From Limnephilus marmoratus (Eukaryota > Arthropoda > Insecta > Trichoptera > Limnephilidae): a DNA stretch of 64,000 nucleotides. Positions within the stretch are counted from its first letter, which is position 1. Each line of letters begins with the position of its first letter. A model generated the notes under the pieces. It was not told the DNA's origin. It searched no databases and worked only from the letters and a program-made list of their open reading frames with translations. Both the position numbers and the translations under genes were made by a program. The stretch is taken from assembly GCA_917880885.1 (NCBI GenBank), contig OU862906.1:61918665-61982664 (forward strand), written 5' to 3'. This document shows positions 42,007 to 52,742 of the stretch, in pieces.

Positions 42007-42224
42007 TGTACCGTGATGTTAATTGAAAGAAATATTTTAATACTGAAGTTAAGATTTATTTAAGTTTAGTAAAACACGACAAGTATTAAATTAGAAGATT
42101 TATAAGGAACGACAAACGAATAAGGTCCGGTAACTTTGCCGAACGGAATTAACGCAAGCCCACGTCGGCTGGGTTGCCAGCGTATGAAACACAATTATAT
42201 GGCTATTGAGTATCGTTCTCTACA
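42007..42224 (-). mobile_element. Putative LTR with adjacent primer-binding-like site
   Basis: On the minus strand a 218-bp segment starts TGTAGAGAACG and ends CATCACGGTACA (TG...CA termini). It contains a possible TATA box (TTATAAATC) and polyadenylation-like AATAAATC in the expected order, and is followed at once by TTTGGTAACCCAGTGGAGTC (42006-41987), which has the position and TGG start of a primer-binding site. About 100 bp of GC-richer leader follow. No gag/pol and no second LTR in the window. Confidence 0.45.
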
Positions 42225-42396
42225 ATAGGTTAATCATACTTGAAAATGCTATTCTCATCTGAAATAAAAATGCTGTCCTAAATTTTGGATTATACAAATT
42301 ACTTACCTATTATTTTTTTAAATAATAATATTAAAACTGTCATCATAATTTTATTTTACAATCTCCTCAATATAAAAGTACGTATTTTTTGGCGAC

Positions 42397-42473
42397 ATGA
42401 GGGTGATAATAACATCACACCAAGTCTGTGGCACATGAGGGTGATAATAACATCACACCAAGTCTGTGGCACA
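42397..42473. repeat. Tandem duplication of ~38 bp
   Basis: Two adjacent, near-identical units beginning ACATGAGGGTGATAATAACA and ending CACCAAGTCTGTGGC. Creates a repeated peptide in chance frames; no gene implied. Confidence 0.8.
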
Positions 42474-42699
42474 CTGTACGCACCGAAGCACCCCCCATAG
42501 AACACAACAAGTCGACATATCCGAAAGGTAAAGCGCCCGATATTTATGTGCGTTATATTAACTCACTACATGTGTCACTTTTAATGAAAATACTATGTGC
42601 TGAAACACCCCACACACACCCCCACATGGGAGAGAAGACTAAACTAAGGGTGAAAGAGAAACCTGGAAACTTGGAACATGGTTCCGTGACTATCATCCC

Positions 42700-42880
42700 G
42701 TTACAAAATATCCTCGGCAAAATATCCCCGACAAAATATCCTACGGACAAAACACCACCCGTCTTTTGGGAGGCGGGAATGGGCACCGCTGCCCCGGGAA
42801 TCATTTATTCGATAAACAACACCCCTGCCATAGGTCACACCAAGTGGTTCGCTACGTTTGGTGACTTAGCATTGGAGGTT
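42700..42880 (+). mobile_element. 5' fragment of a short LINE-1-derived element beside an AAAATATCC motif cluster
   Basis: Bases 42770-42872 carry the family's 5' part (GGGAGGCGGGAATGGGCACC, CACCCCTGCCATAGGTCACA, AAGTGGTTCGCTACGTTTGG, TGACTTAGCA) and then diverge. Just upstream (42704-42750), three irregular units of (G)CAAAATATCC recall the minisatellite at 44.6 kb. Confidence 0.6.
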
Positions 42881-43895
42881 GCCCACCACTTTTCCACGGC
42901 GTTCTAAGGAAACAGATGGTTTCCTCCTTCACTGTACTCCTCAGAACTCTAATTTTTTTCATTTATAAAGAAGCTACTTTTTATTTAAAATGACTCTAGA
43001 CCCCCAATGTCCGGGCATACACTGCTTGCAGGCAGTATGCGAGTGCGTACGTGCTCTTAGTTATTTATTTCACAGTATCACGTCTCATCTCCACCACCTG
43101 ATGTAGCTGAAATAAAAGTTTGCTAATGTGTAGGAAGAAAAGTTAATAGAATAAAATAAAAAATACATATTATGATGAGATTGTTTGACTTAACCTAAGC
43201 AGCTGAGCTACAGTCATCCGGCAGTCCCGTCGAGGATAAGTGGAGCCATCAGTCCAGTCGCAAGCGAGACTCGGTGTCCGCGCCCCTAAGCCGGCTTCCC
43301 AGTAGGCCCTTGAAGAAAGTGTTGGGATTAAGATGAATATATACGTGAAATCCTATTTACATACTATTTTGATTAATCTTTACAACGAATCGGCTTACAG
43401 TATGAACATCAAAAAATATGCTACGGATAAATCGAAGCTTTTACTAGCTTTTCTATGTATTGGAATTACAATAAAATTATTATTTACGTAACAAAAAATA
43501 TAAGCGTAAACCACAAAAAAAATGTTTTTTAATGACTTTACTATGAAGTAATACAAGAATTTTTTTTTTTAAAATAACTCTTTATGGCTAAGACTATTTT
43601 TGAGGTTTTCCATGTTCTAACTTTTTTTCGTTCTTATAAAATTATATATAAAATAAATAAAAACCACTTTTTCTTACTTACTTACTTACTAGCTATGTGT
43701 AAAAAGACGCTCGATTTTAAAATTTTGCAGGCATGATATTCGAAATATTTCTAGCGTTTATATTCCTCTTAAGGGCGGAAAGACCTGAAGACACTAGGGA
43801 TAAAAGAGAGCATCGGGTCACCGGAGGCAGGGCGGAAGGGCACCGGTCCGCTACGGTTGGTCTTCTGGCCCGCTCATGGCGACGGGGGAGGCTCG
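42881..43895. other. Unassigned stretch
   Basis: GC-richer near 43190-43320 but no recognised gene or repeat. A short (CTTA)n run lies near 43676-43690. Confidence 0.3.
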
Positions 43896-44238
43896 GGCGG
43901 TGACTTAGCAGGGGTGCCCGGGTTCATCTCCCCTCCTGCTGCATGGCAGGCCGGATCGGGAGAAAATGGTTGAGGGAGTCCCTTTGACTTCTCTAGCCGT
44001 GCTCTCTCGCAACATCGCCTTGCACCGTAGTGGGAGAGACGGATTCATACGTCCGATACTCCTGGACACACTGACCCCCAGATTCCTACCCACCTCTAAT
44101 AAATTTTCCTTCCCAGAACTTCCTGTCCTTCCTTTCCTAAAAAGATTTTCCACACAGCATCCCAAATGATGATATAGGCCCTGAGGGAAATTATTTTCTT
44201 CACGGTCTCCTGTGCGGAGCTAATGTAAAAAAAAAAAA
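43896..44238 (+). mobile_element. Short LINE-1-derived element, 5'-truncated
   Basis: From GGTGACTTAGCAGGGGTGCC through GGCCGGATCGGGAG, GGGAGTCCCTTTGACTTCTC, CATACGTCCG, CCCCCAGATTCC to the junction (TTCCCAGAACTTCCTGTCC, TTTCCTAAAAAGATTTTCC), ACACAGCATCCC, the ATAGGCCCTGAGGG terminus, GTGCGGAGCTAATGTA and 12 A. The junction is the same as in the copy at 23.94 kb. Confidence 0.85.
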
Positions 44239-44244
44239 TCGCCC

Positions 44245-44550
44245 GACAAAATATCCTAACCTAACCTATCCTAACATAACAAAACCTCCGAAACCTAACG
44301 CAAAAAAACCTTTCGGCGTCAAATTTAAACTGTAAATCTAACCTAACCTAATCTAACCTGACCTAACCTAACCCAACAAAACCTTTCGGCACCAAATTTA
44401 AACTTTAAATCTAACCTAACCCAACAAAACCTTTCGGCGCCAAATTTAATATTTAAACATAATCTAACCCAACCTAACCTAATGTAACGTAGCCTAACCT
44501 AACCTAACCCAATAAAACTTTTCGGCGCCAAATTTAAAATTTAAATCGAA
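44245..44550. repeat. TTAGG-like composite tandem repeat
   Basis: Four irregular higher-order units, each made of degenerate CTAAC pentamers (complement of the insect telomere motif TTAGG) followed by AACAAAACCTTTCGGCGCC, AAATTTAAA and TTTAAAT. Unit ends lie near 44340, 44410, 44455 and 44545. Interstitial, not a telomere: pentamers are short and degenerate, with unrelated DNA on both sides. Confidence 0.7.
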
Positions 44551-44606
44551 ACTAATTTCTTTGCTCTGTCGCCTTCCATCCTTACTTTTGTCGTTGGGAT
44601 ATAATG

Positions 44607-44975
44607 TCGAGTGATATTTTGTCGGAGGATATTTTTTCGGAGGATATTTTTTCGGAGGATATTTTGTCGGAGGATATTTTGTCGGAGGATATTTTGTCGG
44701 AGGATATTTTGTCGGAGGATATTTTGTCGGAGGATATTTTGTCGGAGGATATTTTGTCGGAGGATATTTTGTCGGAGGATATTTTGTCGGAGGATATTTT
44801 GTCGGAGGATATTTTGTCGGAGGATATTTTGTCGGAGGATATTTTGTCGGAGGATATTTTGTCGGAGGATATTTTGTCGGAGGATATTTTGTCGGAGGAT
44901 ATTTTGTCGGAGGATATTTTGTCGGAGGATATTTTGTCGGAGGATATTTTGTTGGAGGATATTTTGTCGGGGTTA
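44607..44975. repeat. 15-bp minisatellite, ~24 units
   Basis: Near-perfect tandem copies of GGAGGATATTTTGTC. Variants are confined to the edges (TTTTTTCG in units 2-3, TTGGAGG and GGGGTTATT at the far end). Because the unit is a multiple of three and has no stop in most frames, two frames on each strand stay open across it (encoding for example SEDIL, CRRIF, SSDKI or TKYPP repeats). No start context or homolog suggests a real protein. Confidence 0.95.
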
Positions 44976-45486
44976 TTTTGTCGCGGGATGAAAACGCGCG
45001 ATACCGTGGAACTTGGCCCCAAGTTCGCAGTTCCCGGGCACAGGTAAGCGGGGGCAAGGCTTGTTCTCAGTACGCCCATGACGAGTCTTCTGCTATAATT
45101 CTTCTTCAATTAGAATAAGACTGCTAGGTCTTGTAATGGCGCAGTTATAATGAAATTATTTTCAGCTGGAGCGATAAATTTCTGAGAATTGCAACGGAGA
45201 TTTATGGGGATGTTGGTTGTCTGTTCGTATTTTGGTGCTTTATTGGTGTCGTTGTGTAAATGAGAAGTCATTGTTTTTGTGTTTAAGAGTTCGATATTCA
45301 TTAAACTTTACAATTTAGTTCAAGAAACATAGTTAAAAAAAACATTTGTACCTGCAACTGTGTAGCAATTATGGTATTTTTTTAAAAATTAATACTTTTA
45401 AAAATTTATTCGAATCCTCCTCACAAAGGACTCCGTATATAAGTTGATATACTTGAATCTTCCATTCGTAATCACAAAATACCAAT
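44976..45486. other. Unassigned stretch
   Basis: GC-richer up to about 45070, then AT-rich. No gene or family recognised. Confidence 0.3.
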
Positions 45487-45728
45487 AACTTCTTCTTCTT
45501 CTAGTGCCCTGTCCATTCAACGGACGTTGGCTATCATGTTGGCTATGTGGACTTAGTTTACTGCTTTACAGCTCCACGCTAGACTGGCCAAACCACTATC
45601 TCAGGTTTTTCAGCCATGAGGTTCTCCTTTTTCCAAGGCCCCGTCTTCCGGCAATCTTTCCCTGCATTATGAGATGCAGGATCTCATACTTCTCTGGATG
45701 TCTCATATAACTATATCTGGATGACCAA
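45487..45728 (-). mobile_element. LINE 3' fragment with (GAA)n tail
   Basis: On the minus strand it encodes in broken frames the C-terminal module found at 58.1 kb (MRHPEKYEILHLIMQGKIAG, then RR-rich and SWLKNL), then AGTCCACATAGCCAACATG, CGTTGAATGGACAGGGCACT and an AGAAGAAGAAG tail (45488-45502 as CTT). Same family as 58025-58465. Confidence 0.65.
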
Positions 45729-45732
45729 TAAC

Positions 45733-46563
45733 AGATTTATTTATTTATTTATTTACTTAATACAAACGGCATAAGTATGCCATAAACACTAATTACATGT
45801 CACAAATTCATATTCAAAATATTAGCAATGATAAAACAGTGTATGTATAACAGTTAGTTGTGACGATACATTGGGAAGTGACAACAGAGATACCTTTACA
45901 TGCAAAAATCTATAATACAAATAAAATTAGTAGTGATTTAAAAAATATGATAGCATAGCCTTCTTGTACCCATGTTCCGTGCAGTTAAATAGATCTATCA
46001 CATCTGCATATCTATTAGTAACTTCATGTAACCTAGGTAAAAGTGAGTGTTTCGTATACTCAGTCCGATTATTGTTACATTTAAAAAGGATTTTAGAACG
46101 AGTGGTTCTCGTGGGAATATGAAATTCAATGAGCTTATTTAAATCAGGACTGTCTATGCTACCATTTACAATTTTGAACATAAATATTAAGTCGGATATA
46201 ATTCTTCGATCTGAGAGTCTTAATAAATTTAATTCTTTCATCAAGTAATTATAATTTATGTTTTCAATGGGAATACCGAGGTTAAAATTAATGTGTTTTA
46301 AGAATTTGTGTTGAATTTTTTCGATTGAATCTGAATGTATTTTAAAATGGGGGGACCAGATCGAGGAGTTATATTCGACTTGACTACGTATTAAGGATGT
46401 ACATACAAAATTTTTAAAGTTGAAATATTCCTGAAACCTTTGGAATTTCTAAGAACGAAGCCAAGCATTTTGATACCTTTATTATAGATTGAGTTTATAT
46501 GGGATATAAATTTTAATTTAGAGTCGAAAGTTATGCCTAGGTCATTAATTTCTTCGACATTCG
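45733..46563 (-). mobile_element. Older LINE 3' fragment hosting a nested LINE
   Basis: The RT C-terminus reads on the minus strand from EEINDLGITFDSKLKF (about 46560) through IEKIQHKFLKHINF and LSDRRIISDLIFMFKIVNG to the stop at 45927, then a 3' UTR ending in (TAAA)n at 45733-45753. A frameshift lies near 46405. At 46563 its sequence stops where the poly-(AAAT) tail of the next LINE begins, so the latter inserted into it; I could not find its 5' continuation beyond 50.15 kb. Confidence 0.75.
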
Positions 46564-46565
46564 AT

Positions 46566-46600
<35 letters not shown>

Positions 46601-46791
46601 TTACACGCCCTGATGGGCTTTTACATTATAATTTATAAGTTGAGTAACAAACAATGAAGAAAATATAATACAATGAGAAAAGAAAATATACAAAACAGTG
46701 TAACAACAAAACAAATAAAAATACATATTATGTAAAAATGATAAGAAGTCTCGTATTCAATACAAACAAAAATTGAAGAAATTACGTAAAT

Positions 46792-49650
46792 CTATTTGTG
46801 CCTAGAAGAATAAAAGTGATAGAATATACAACGTTTATACTGATTAGTTTTAAGATGAAATATATCACCTAGATTAGAATATTTATTTCCGAGACTGTGA
46901 AGTCTCGGAAACGGTGAATTTTGATAAGCTAGTGTCCTGGTGTTATTGAAGTAGAAGGGTTATAAATGTCGACATGATTTTTGGGGAACATGGATATTGA
47001 TAAATTGAAGTAATTCAGAACAATCAATTTTGTTATGCAGTATTTTATGTAATAGTATTAAATCTGTGCTTATTCTTCTTTCTGAAAGTTTCAATAGAGA
47101 CGTTTTATCCTGGAGATAATTGTAATCAATGTTTAGTATAGGAATATGCAATTTATAGTTTATAAACCTTAGAAACTTCCGTTGAATCTTTTCAATGTTG
47201 TCTGAATGAATGTTGTAAAAGGGAGACCATAACGTAGAATTATATTCAAGTTGGCATCTGACAAGGGTTTTATATAACATAATAAATGTGTCTAAATTAT
47301 TGAAATCTTTTGCAGCTCTCAAAACAAAACCGAGAGTCTTTAGGGCTTTATTGATAATATTATTAATATGACATACAAAGGTGAGTTTACTGTCGAACAT
47401 AATGCCTAGATCCATGATTTCACTAACACAATTTAAATTTTCATCATTTAAAGAATACTGAAAAATAATAGGATTGTTAATTTTGGAAAAATGAATGAAC
47501 TGACATTTGTTTATATTTAATGCTAGTTTGTTGATAGAGCACCATTCAAAAAGATATATCAAGTTAGTTTGAAGTATAATACAATCATTAATGTGGTTAA
47601 TCTCTTTATATAGTTTCATGTCATCGGCAAACATTAGCACATTTATGTCAGTAAATATATCAACAATATCATTTATAAATATAATAAACAAAATGGGCCC
47701 TAAATGGGAGCCTTGCGGCACTCCACTTGTTGCTATAAATTTGTAAGACTGTGTGCCATTTATTTTCACACTAAGAATTCTTTTGGACAAATAACTAACA
47801 AACCAATTTAATAAGCTACCGTAAACTCCAAGTTTCGCCAATTTATTGATTAGTATTTTGTGACACACCTTGTCAAAGAAAGGCCTTGCTAAAATCAGTG
47901 TATATTGAGTCAACCTGGCACCTGTTGGCTAAAGATTTAGATATGTAGTTTTCGTATATTAGTAAATTGGTCAGTGTAGATGTATTTGAACAAAAGCCAT
48001 GTTGGTAGGGAGTTATAATTTTTTGAATGTTTGTGGATATTTTATGGAAGACAATTTTTTCAAAAAGCTTGGGTATCGATGATTGGATACATATTGCTCT
48101 ATAATTTGTTACGTCCGTTTTGTCACCTTTTTTAAAAATGGGTGTAAGAAAACTGTGTTCCCATGTATCAGGGAAACTGCCTGTCTCTAGTGACTGGTTA
48201 AAAATTAGAAAAAGAGGAACAACTAAGCCGTTTAAACATTCTTTAATTAACACAGGTGGAATATTATCAGGTCCTGCATTTTTTCTAGCATCTAACAAAT
48301 TTACATGGTTTTTGATATCTTTAATTTCTATGCGTACTTCATATATATCCAGACTAAGATTGAATGAGAATTTTGGAATTTCGTTGCTAGGTATATCCTC
48401 TTCATACACGGACTTAAAATAATCGGCGAATAGATTTACAATGTTTTTATCATTACATCCAATTTTTCCATTGAAATTCATAGAAGTTGGAATACCTAAG
48501 TTAGTATTTTTTTGAGAATTAGTGTAATTCCAAAACTGTTTTATATTTACACGAATTTCACTTTCAATTTTGTCAATGTAATTTTTATAGCACAATTTTG
48601 AGATTTTACAACACTCCCTTCTTAACAATTGAAATTTATTGTAATCACTCGTCTGTCTGGATCGCTTATAATTTTTATGAGCTATTTTCTTACTACATGT
48701 TAAAGTGATCAAATTGGGACTAAACCAGTTTGGAAAATGAGAAATTCTATTATGTCGAATGGGCACAAAATTTGCAATAGCATCATTTAGAACGTCATAG
48801 AATTTATTTACATTATCGTTAATATCAGCGTTTTCTAGAAAGGACCAGTCTGTTGTATTTAAGCAAACAGAAATTTTTTGAAAATTTGCTTTACGGAAGT
48901 TATAAGATGACTTGATATTTTTAAGATGAGTGTTGTTAACAAATGGAATAACTATGTCCAGAGGAGGATGGTAAACGTCTACAGGTAATAGTTCTTCCAA
49001 AGATTTACATACGTTAGTAGTGGGCTCACTGCAAAAAACTAGATCAAGAATGCGACTATTTATATTAGCGACAGTGTTTAGTTGTGGGATTGATAAATAA
49101 TTCAACATACCCAGAATCTCTCTCTCACTAAGATTAGCAGTTGACATATTAATACCAGACAATTCAGGGTCATCATGGTTCCAGGATATATTTGGTAAGT
49201 TATAGTCTCCTACTACAACAAGTTTGGCATTGGGATATATAAACCTTAAAAATTCCACGTCCTCAACATGTTTTGTATACAGCTGTGTATTGGAGGATGG
49301 CGGTAAATATAAACATCCAATTATTAACTTGCCAGCATTTTTGTTTTCGAGCAACACGAATATTTGTTCAACCTCACTATTTTTGTTTTTAAGCACTTTT
49401 GACGGAATACGTTTGTGGACAGCAATCAGGACTCCACCCCCTTTTGTATTGGAGCAAGTGTTTGGATTACGGTCTACTCGGTAGATGTGGTGATCGTGCA
49501 ATACAAGTTCTGCTGAGAAAATCGATGGTGTTAATGGTGTTAAGTTTCTGTTAACATGATGACATCGTGTGAGAGAATCGGGGCACTTATTCTGAATTCC
49601 TTTAGTTTCGTTTTGATTCCTCTCACGTTCTGTTAGTAGATGTTACATTT
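46792..49650 (-). pseudogene. LINE endonuclease / reverse transcriptase, frameshifted
   Basis: Endonuclease: QNVRGIKTKL and MLTET in one frame, then (after ~4 lost bases near 49540) GGGVLIAV, VVVGDYNLPNISW (GDYN), LDLVF; the usual SDH site reads VYHPPL, so the Asp is lost. RT: NAGPDNIPP, TNYRAICIQSS, DFSKAF, then a CTTT duplication shifts the frame; SGVPQGSHLGPILF and FADDMKLYK follow. TAA at 46960 is premature: homologous codons (NTRTLAYQNSPFPRLHSLGNK) continue to TAG at 46794-46792. The protein acts in target-primed reverse transcription in intact relatives. Confidence 0.85.
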
Positions 49651-49659
49651 ATTTAGTTG

Positions 49660-50145
49660 GAGTTTTTTGGCAAAACATTGACGATTTTAGGTAGGTTATT
49701 TATATATTTTATTGTTAAATTTCTTGTGTTTTCTTTGTTGAATGGTCTGATCATTTCTGGTTTTGATACCATCTTTGAATTTTTTGTTATTGATCAAAAT
49801 TGTCCTAACAAAATGTTCCTCTTTGAATTCTAACTTGATTGGTCTACATTTATTCGTGACATTTTTTGTTCCCAACCTATATAGTATATTTTAATATCAT
49901 GAGCATTAAAGGAAGTATCAATGTTTTTCAGGGCCGTAGTAACTTTATTCGCGTCATCGGAAATATTTATTGAGGTTAGATCAGACGTGCTCTCAGGAAC
50001 ATTGAAAAGAATAACGTTTAAAATATAGTTTTTTAAACGTAATTTTAATTTTGACAGATTTAATTTTAAGTAATAATTCTTATTAGTAAAGAATTTGTAT
50101 AATTCATTCTGAATTAGTTTTCGATCGTGGAATCTTTGAAAAAAA
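49660..50145 (-). pseudogene. LINE ORF1-like remnant
   Basis: Minus-strand translation in one frame: NVILFNVPES, ISDDANKVTTALKNI, IKIYYIG; after a one-base shift near 49869-49880 the next frame reads GTKNVTNKCRPIKLEF, VRTILINNKKFKDG and NDQTIQQRKHKKF. This order (NVPES, RxG, RPIxLxF, ND.T..QR) is that of RNA-binding ORF1 proteins of CR1/jockey/L1-type LINEs. It would coat LINE RNA in an intact element. Confidence 0.6.
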
Positions 50146-50634
50146 TCATAGACCTAAATTATTCAATATTTAGTTGGTGCTCAAAAGAAACGTTATTTTT
50201 TCTATTTTTTAATTAAAATTTAAATCATTTAATGATGTTAAAATTAGGAATTGGACCATGACACATCGGCTACAGTTTACTTTCAAGAACTCTGAGAACG
50301 AAATTAAAGGAAAATCTGAAAACTATGTTGGTCCTCGTTCATGTTTTTTTAATTGTTTTTTTTTTTATTTATTATTTAGTAATTGCTGAACTCCTTATTT
50401 TCTCGTTGCTCAGGTTTTATACAGAGTTTTTCAAAATCAGACTTAGACAGTGATGTGTTTCTTTTTTTCAAGATTAAGTGTGCAAATCATCAATTTTGAA
50501 CAAAAATCAAATAAACCCCGACGCCACGGATAAAATTCTAAACATAAATAGCTGAATCGGATCCGGCATATCGGGGATTTTAATTGTTTTCGAGTAATTG
50601 GGAGTAGTTTTAAGGTGGAAATAATAATATTATC
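50146..50634. other. Unassigned AT-rich stretch
   Basis: Separates LINE-2 from the next LINE remnant. No recognised feature. Confidence 0.3.
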
Positions 50635-51740
50635 AAAATGGTCCGATACAGATTTAGATATTTGGCATAATTAAATGGTCCAATACAGATTTAGATAGTT
50701 TAGAACGATTAATTAGAACTGCGTTAAGAAAGTTTAATTGCCATCATCCAAATTCAGCTATAGAACGAATTAATTTACCTAGAAATTTAGGAGGTAGAGG
50801 TGTAGTCAAAATAACGTCTTTGAAACACAATCAGGTAGAAATGCTTAGAATTTTTTTCCATAGGAAAGCTATTAGCTCAGAAATGCACAAAATAATTTGC
50901 AAGGCAGATAGAAACATTACTCCTTTAAATTTATATGACGAGAATCCCAACATTCTTTTAAATACTAACCAGGAATTATTAGATTCCTGGTCAAATAAAA
51001 TTATTCACCCAAAACACTTCAATTATCTCAACCAAACGTATGTTGACAAACTTTCTTCAAACAAATGGTTGAGTATTGGAGAGTTGAGCGCAGAAATAGA
51101 AGGATTTATGCTTGCCATTCAAGATAGAGTCATTAATACTAAAAATTATAGGAAGCATATAATCAAAGATATAAATCAAATTGATGATTTATATCGAAAA
51201 TGTTTGGCTTTATATTATATCGGAATGTTCTATATTAGCGCCGTCAAGTATACATTTAGGCACAATCAGGTTTTACAAATAATCCACCAAAGTTTAGTAA
51301 TTAAACATAACTTATGAACCAAATTCATTTTTTGAAAATGAATTTTACAAAATATATTATGATAAAACTGTTTTAACAGACAGAACAATTAGTCATAATA
51401 GATCTGATATAGTTTTACATCATTGATGTAGCTATTCCAAATTCTTGTAATATTAAAAATACTGTTTCTGAAAAAATAAGAAAATACACCGATTTAGGAA
51501 ATGAGATTAAAAGAATTTGGCATTCTCAGACTATAAAAATATTACCATTTGTTATTTCGGCTACTGGCATTATACCTAGGTCTCTCATTCAAAATTTAGG
51601 CTTATTAAATTTGTCAAAGAATTTATATATAAAAATGCAAAAATCAGTCATTTTAAATACATGTAGGATTACAAAAGATTTTTTAAATATTTATATTGAG
51701 GGATCAGTAGGATTTATAAGTTCAATTAGGAATTCCACAG
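50635..51740 (+). mobile_element. R2/R4-type LINE, C-terminal remnant
   Basis: A plus-strand remnant of a LINE whose endonuclease lies after the RT (restriction-like, RLE). The family order is clear: WSNTDLDSLERLIRT, HHPNSAIERINLPR, GGRGVVKI, ...WLSIGELSAEIEGFMLAIQD, then the RLE region. The true 5' part (RT core) is absent. A 37-bp tandem duplication (AAATGGTCCRATACAGATTT at 50636 and 50673) at the start shifts the frame. No poly-A tail is seen. Confidence 0.7.
50665..51735 (+). pseudogene. RLE-LINE C-terminal protein with deleted catalytic segment
   Basis: Open from about 50665 to TGA at 51315-51317 (residues include KWSNTDLDSL and VINTKNYRKHI), ending FRHNQVLQIIHQSLVIKHNL. The Cys-His knuckle expected before FRHNQ is degraded: only one Cys (RKC) remains. 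After the stop the same frame reads YYDKTVLTDRTISHNRSDIVL; the expected RPD motif has Ser for Pro. About 30 bases before IDVAIPNSCNIKNTVSEKI are missing, shifting the frame. KYTDLGNEIKRIW and VISATGIIPRSL follow to about 51735. In intact relatives PD...D is the nuclease centre. Confidence 0.65.
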
Positions 51741-52590
51741 AGCCGAACCCTCTGATATGAAAATATCTGGAGTCGGTGAACTATTTTCCCATTTGGTCTC
51801 TTCTAGGTTGATATGTTGTTCTTGTATTGTTTTGTATTTATAATACTTATACAGTGCAATCGCATAGCGTGGATTGACCAGATGATCATTTGGGAAGTGT
51901 GTGAAGGGGTTTAGTTTTTCCTGTGGGGAAAATTAAACCCGGACATTTAAATCTGATTGATAAGCTTATTTTGTAGGAATGTGATTCACTTCCCCGAACC
52001 TTGTCTTCTTCAGGCGTCCCCGACTTCTTTTGCCATTCACTTCCACGTCATATAATCGCATAATACTCCTTTTTTCGTTCAAACGTTCTCTATGCCCAAG
52101 CAATCCAAGCATATCTTTCTAAATCTTATGCATTTCGCTTAGATCAGCCTTATACATATGCTTCGCTTTACCACAGAGAAGTAACTACCTATTTCATGTT
52201 TTCATCGGGCGACCTCGACTTTTTCTATCATTCACTTTCACGGCTTCCATTCTGCTTGCACACCTTTCATCACATACGCCTCATTTTACCACAAACAATT
52301 ATTTGATCGTCGTGCCATACTTTCCCAGTCCCCAGCTTTTTCTGGCATCCACTTTATAAATCATAAAGGAATGGTGCAATCCCAGTCTGCCATATAAAAG
52401 AAGAAAAATTATATACAGTTACATTTTTAAAAAAATAATCAAAATAAACAAAATAAAAATGAAAACGAAAAAATTGTAGTTAACGTCTATATAAAATAGT
52501 AAAATACTTGCATAAAATTAAAATTTAGAATCATCCTTAGCCGCATCATCTGCATCCATCGCTCAGTGAATAGAGAACTAAACCTTGACA
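51741..52590. other. Unassigned stretch
   Basis: No gene or recognised repeat. Confidence 0.3.
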
Positions 52591-52594
52591 ATGA

Positions 52595-52742
52595 CCTTGC
52601 ATGACGTTTCGTTTTGAGCTTTGAGTTTAGAACTTTGATCTTTGAGGCTTGAGTTTTGATCTTTGAGTTTTGAGGTTTTAGCTTTTTAAGCTTTGAGTTA
52701 TGAGCTCTGTTGAGTTTTGACCTCTTGGTCTTTAAGTTTGTC
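52595..52742. repeat. Degenerate CTTTGAGTTT-type low-complexity repeat
   Basis: Irregular reiteration of TTTGAG / TTGATC / TTTGAGTTT over about 150 bp. The opposite strand gives a Lys/Asn/Ser-rich frame (52744-52487) that is a product of this repetition. Confidence 0.75.

Larger units (their letters stand above)
46564..50145 (-). mobile_element. LINE-2: near-complete jockey-like LINE, inactivated
   Basis: Minus strand: ORF1-like remnant (50145-49660), endonuclease and RT (49650-46792), 3' UTR with GTAAAAGCCCATCAGGGCGTG and tail (AAAT)n at 46564-46602. Lesions: a single-base frameshift in ORF1 near 49875, an in-frame TAA at 49635-49633, a ~4-bp loss near 49540, a 4-bp duplication at 47875-47882 and TAA at 46962-46960. 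Substitutions between motifs look few, so inactivation seems fairly recent. Confidence 0.8.

Noticed and set aside
44245..44550. Telomere or subtelomere boundary
   Set aside because: The TTAGG-like pentamers are few, degenerate and flanked on both sides by ordinary interspersed repeats.
44494..45109. Long open frames (up to 187 codons) with TKYPP or DKISS pentapeptide repeats
   Set aside because: They exist because a 15-bp minisatellite without stops in four frames keeps them open on both strands; no start context, homology or domain supports a protein.
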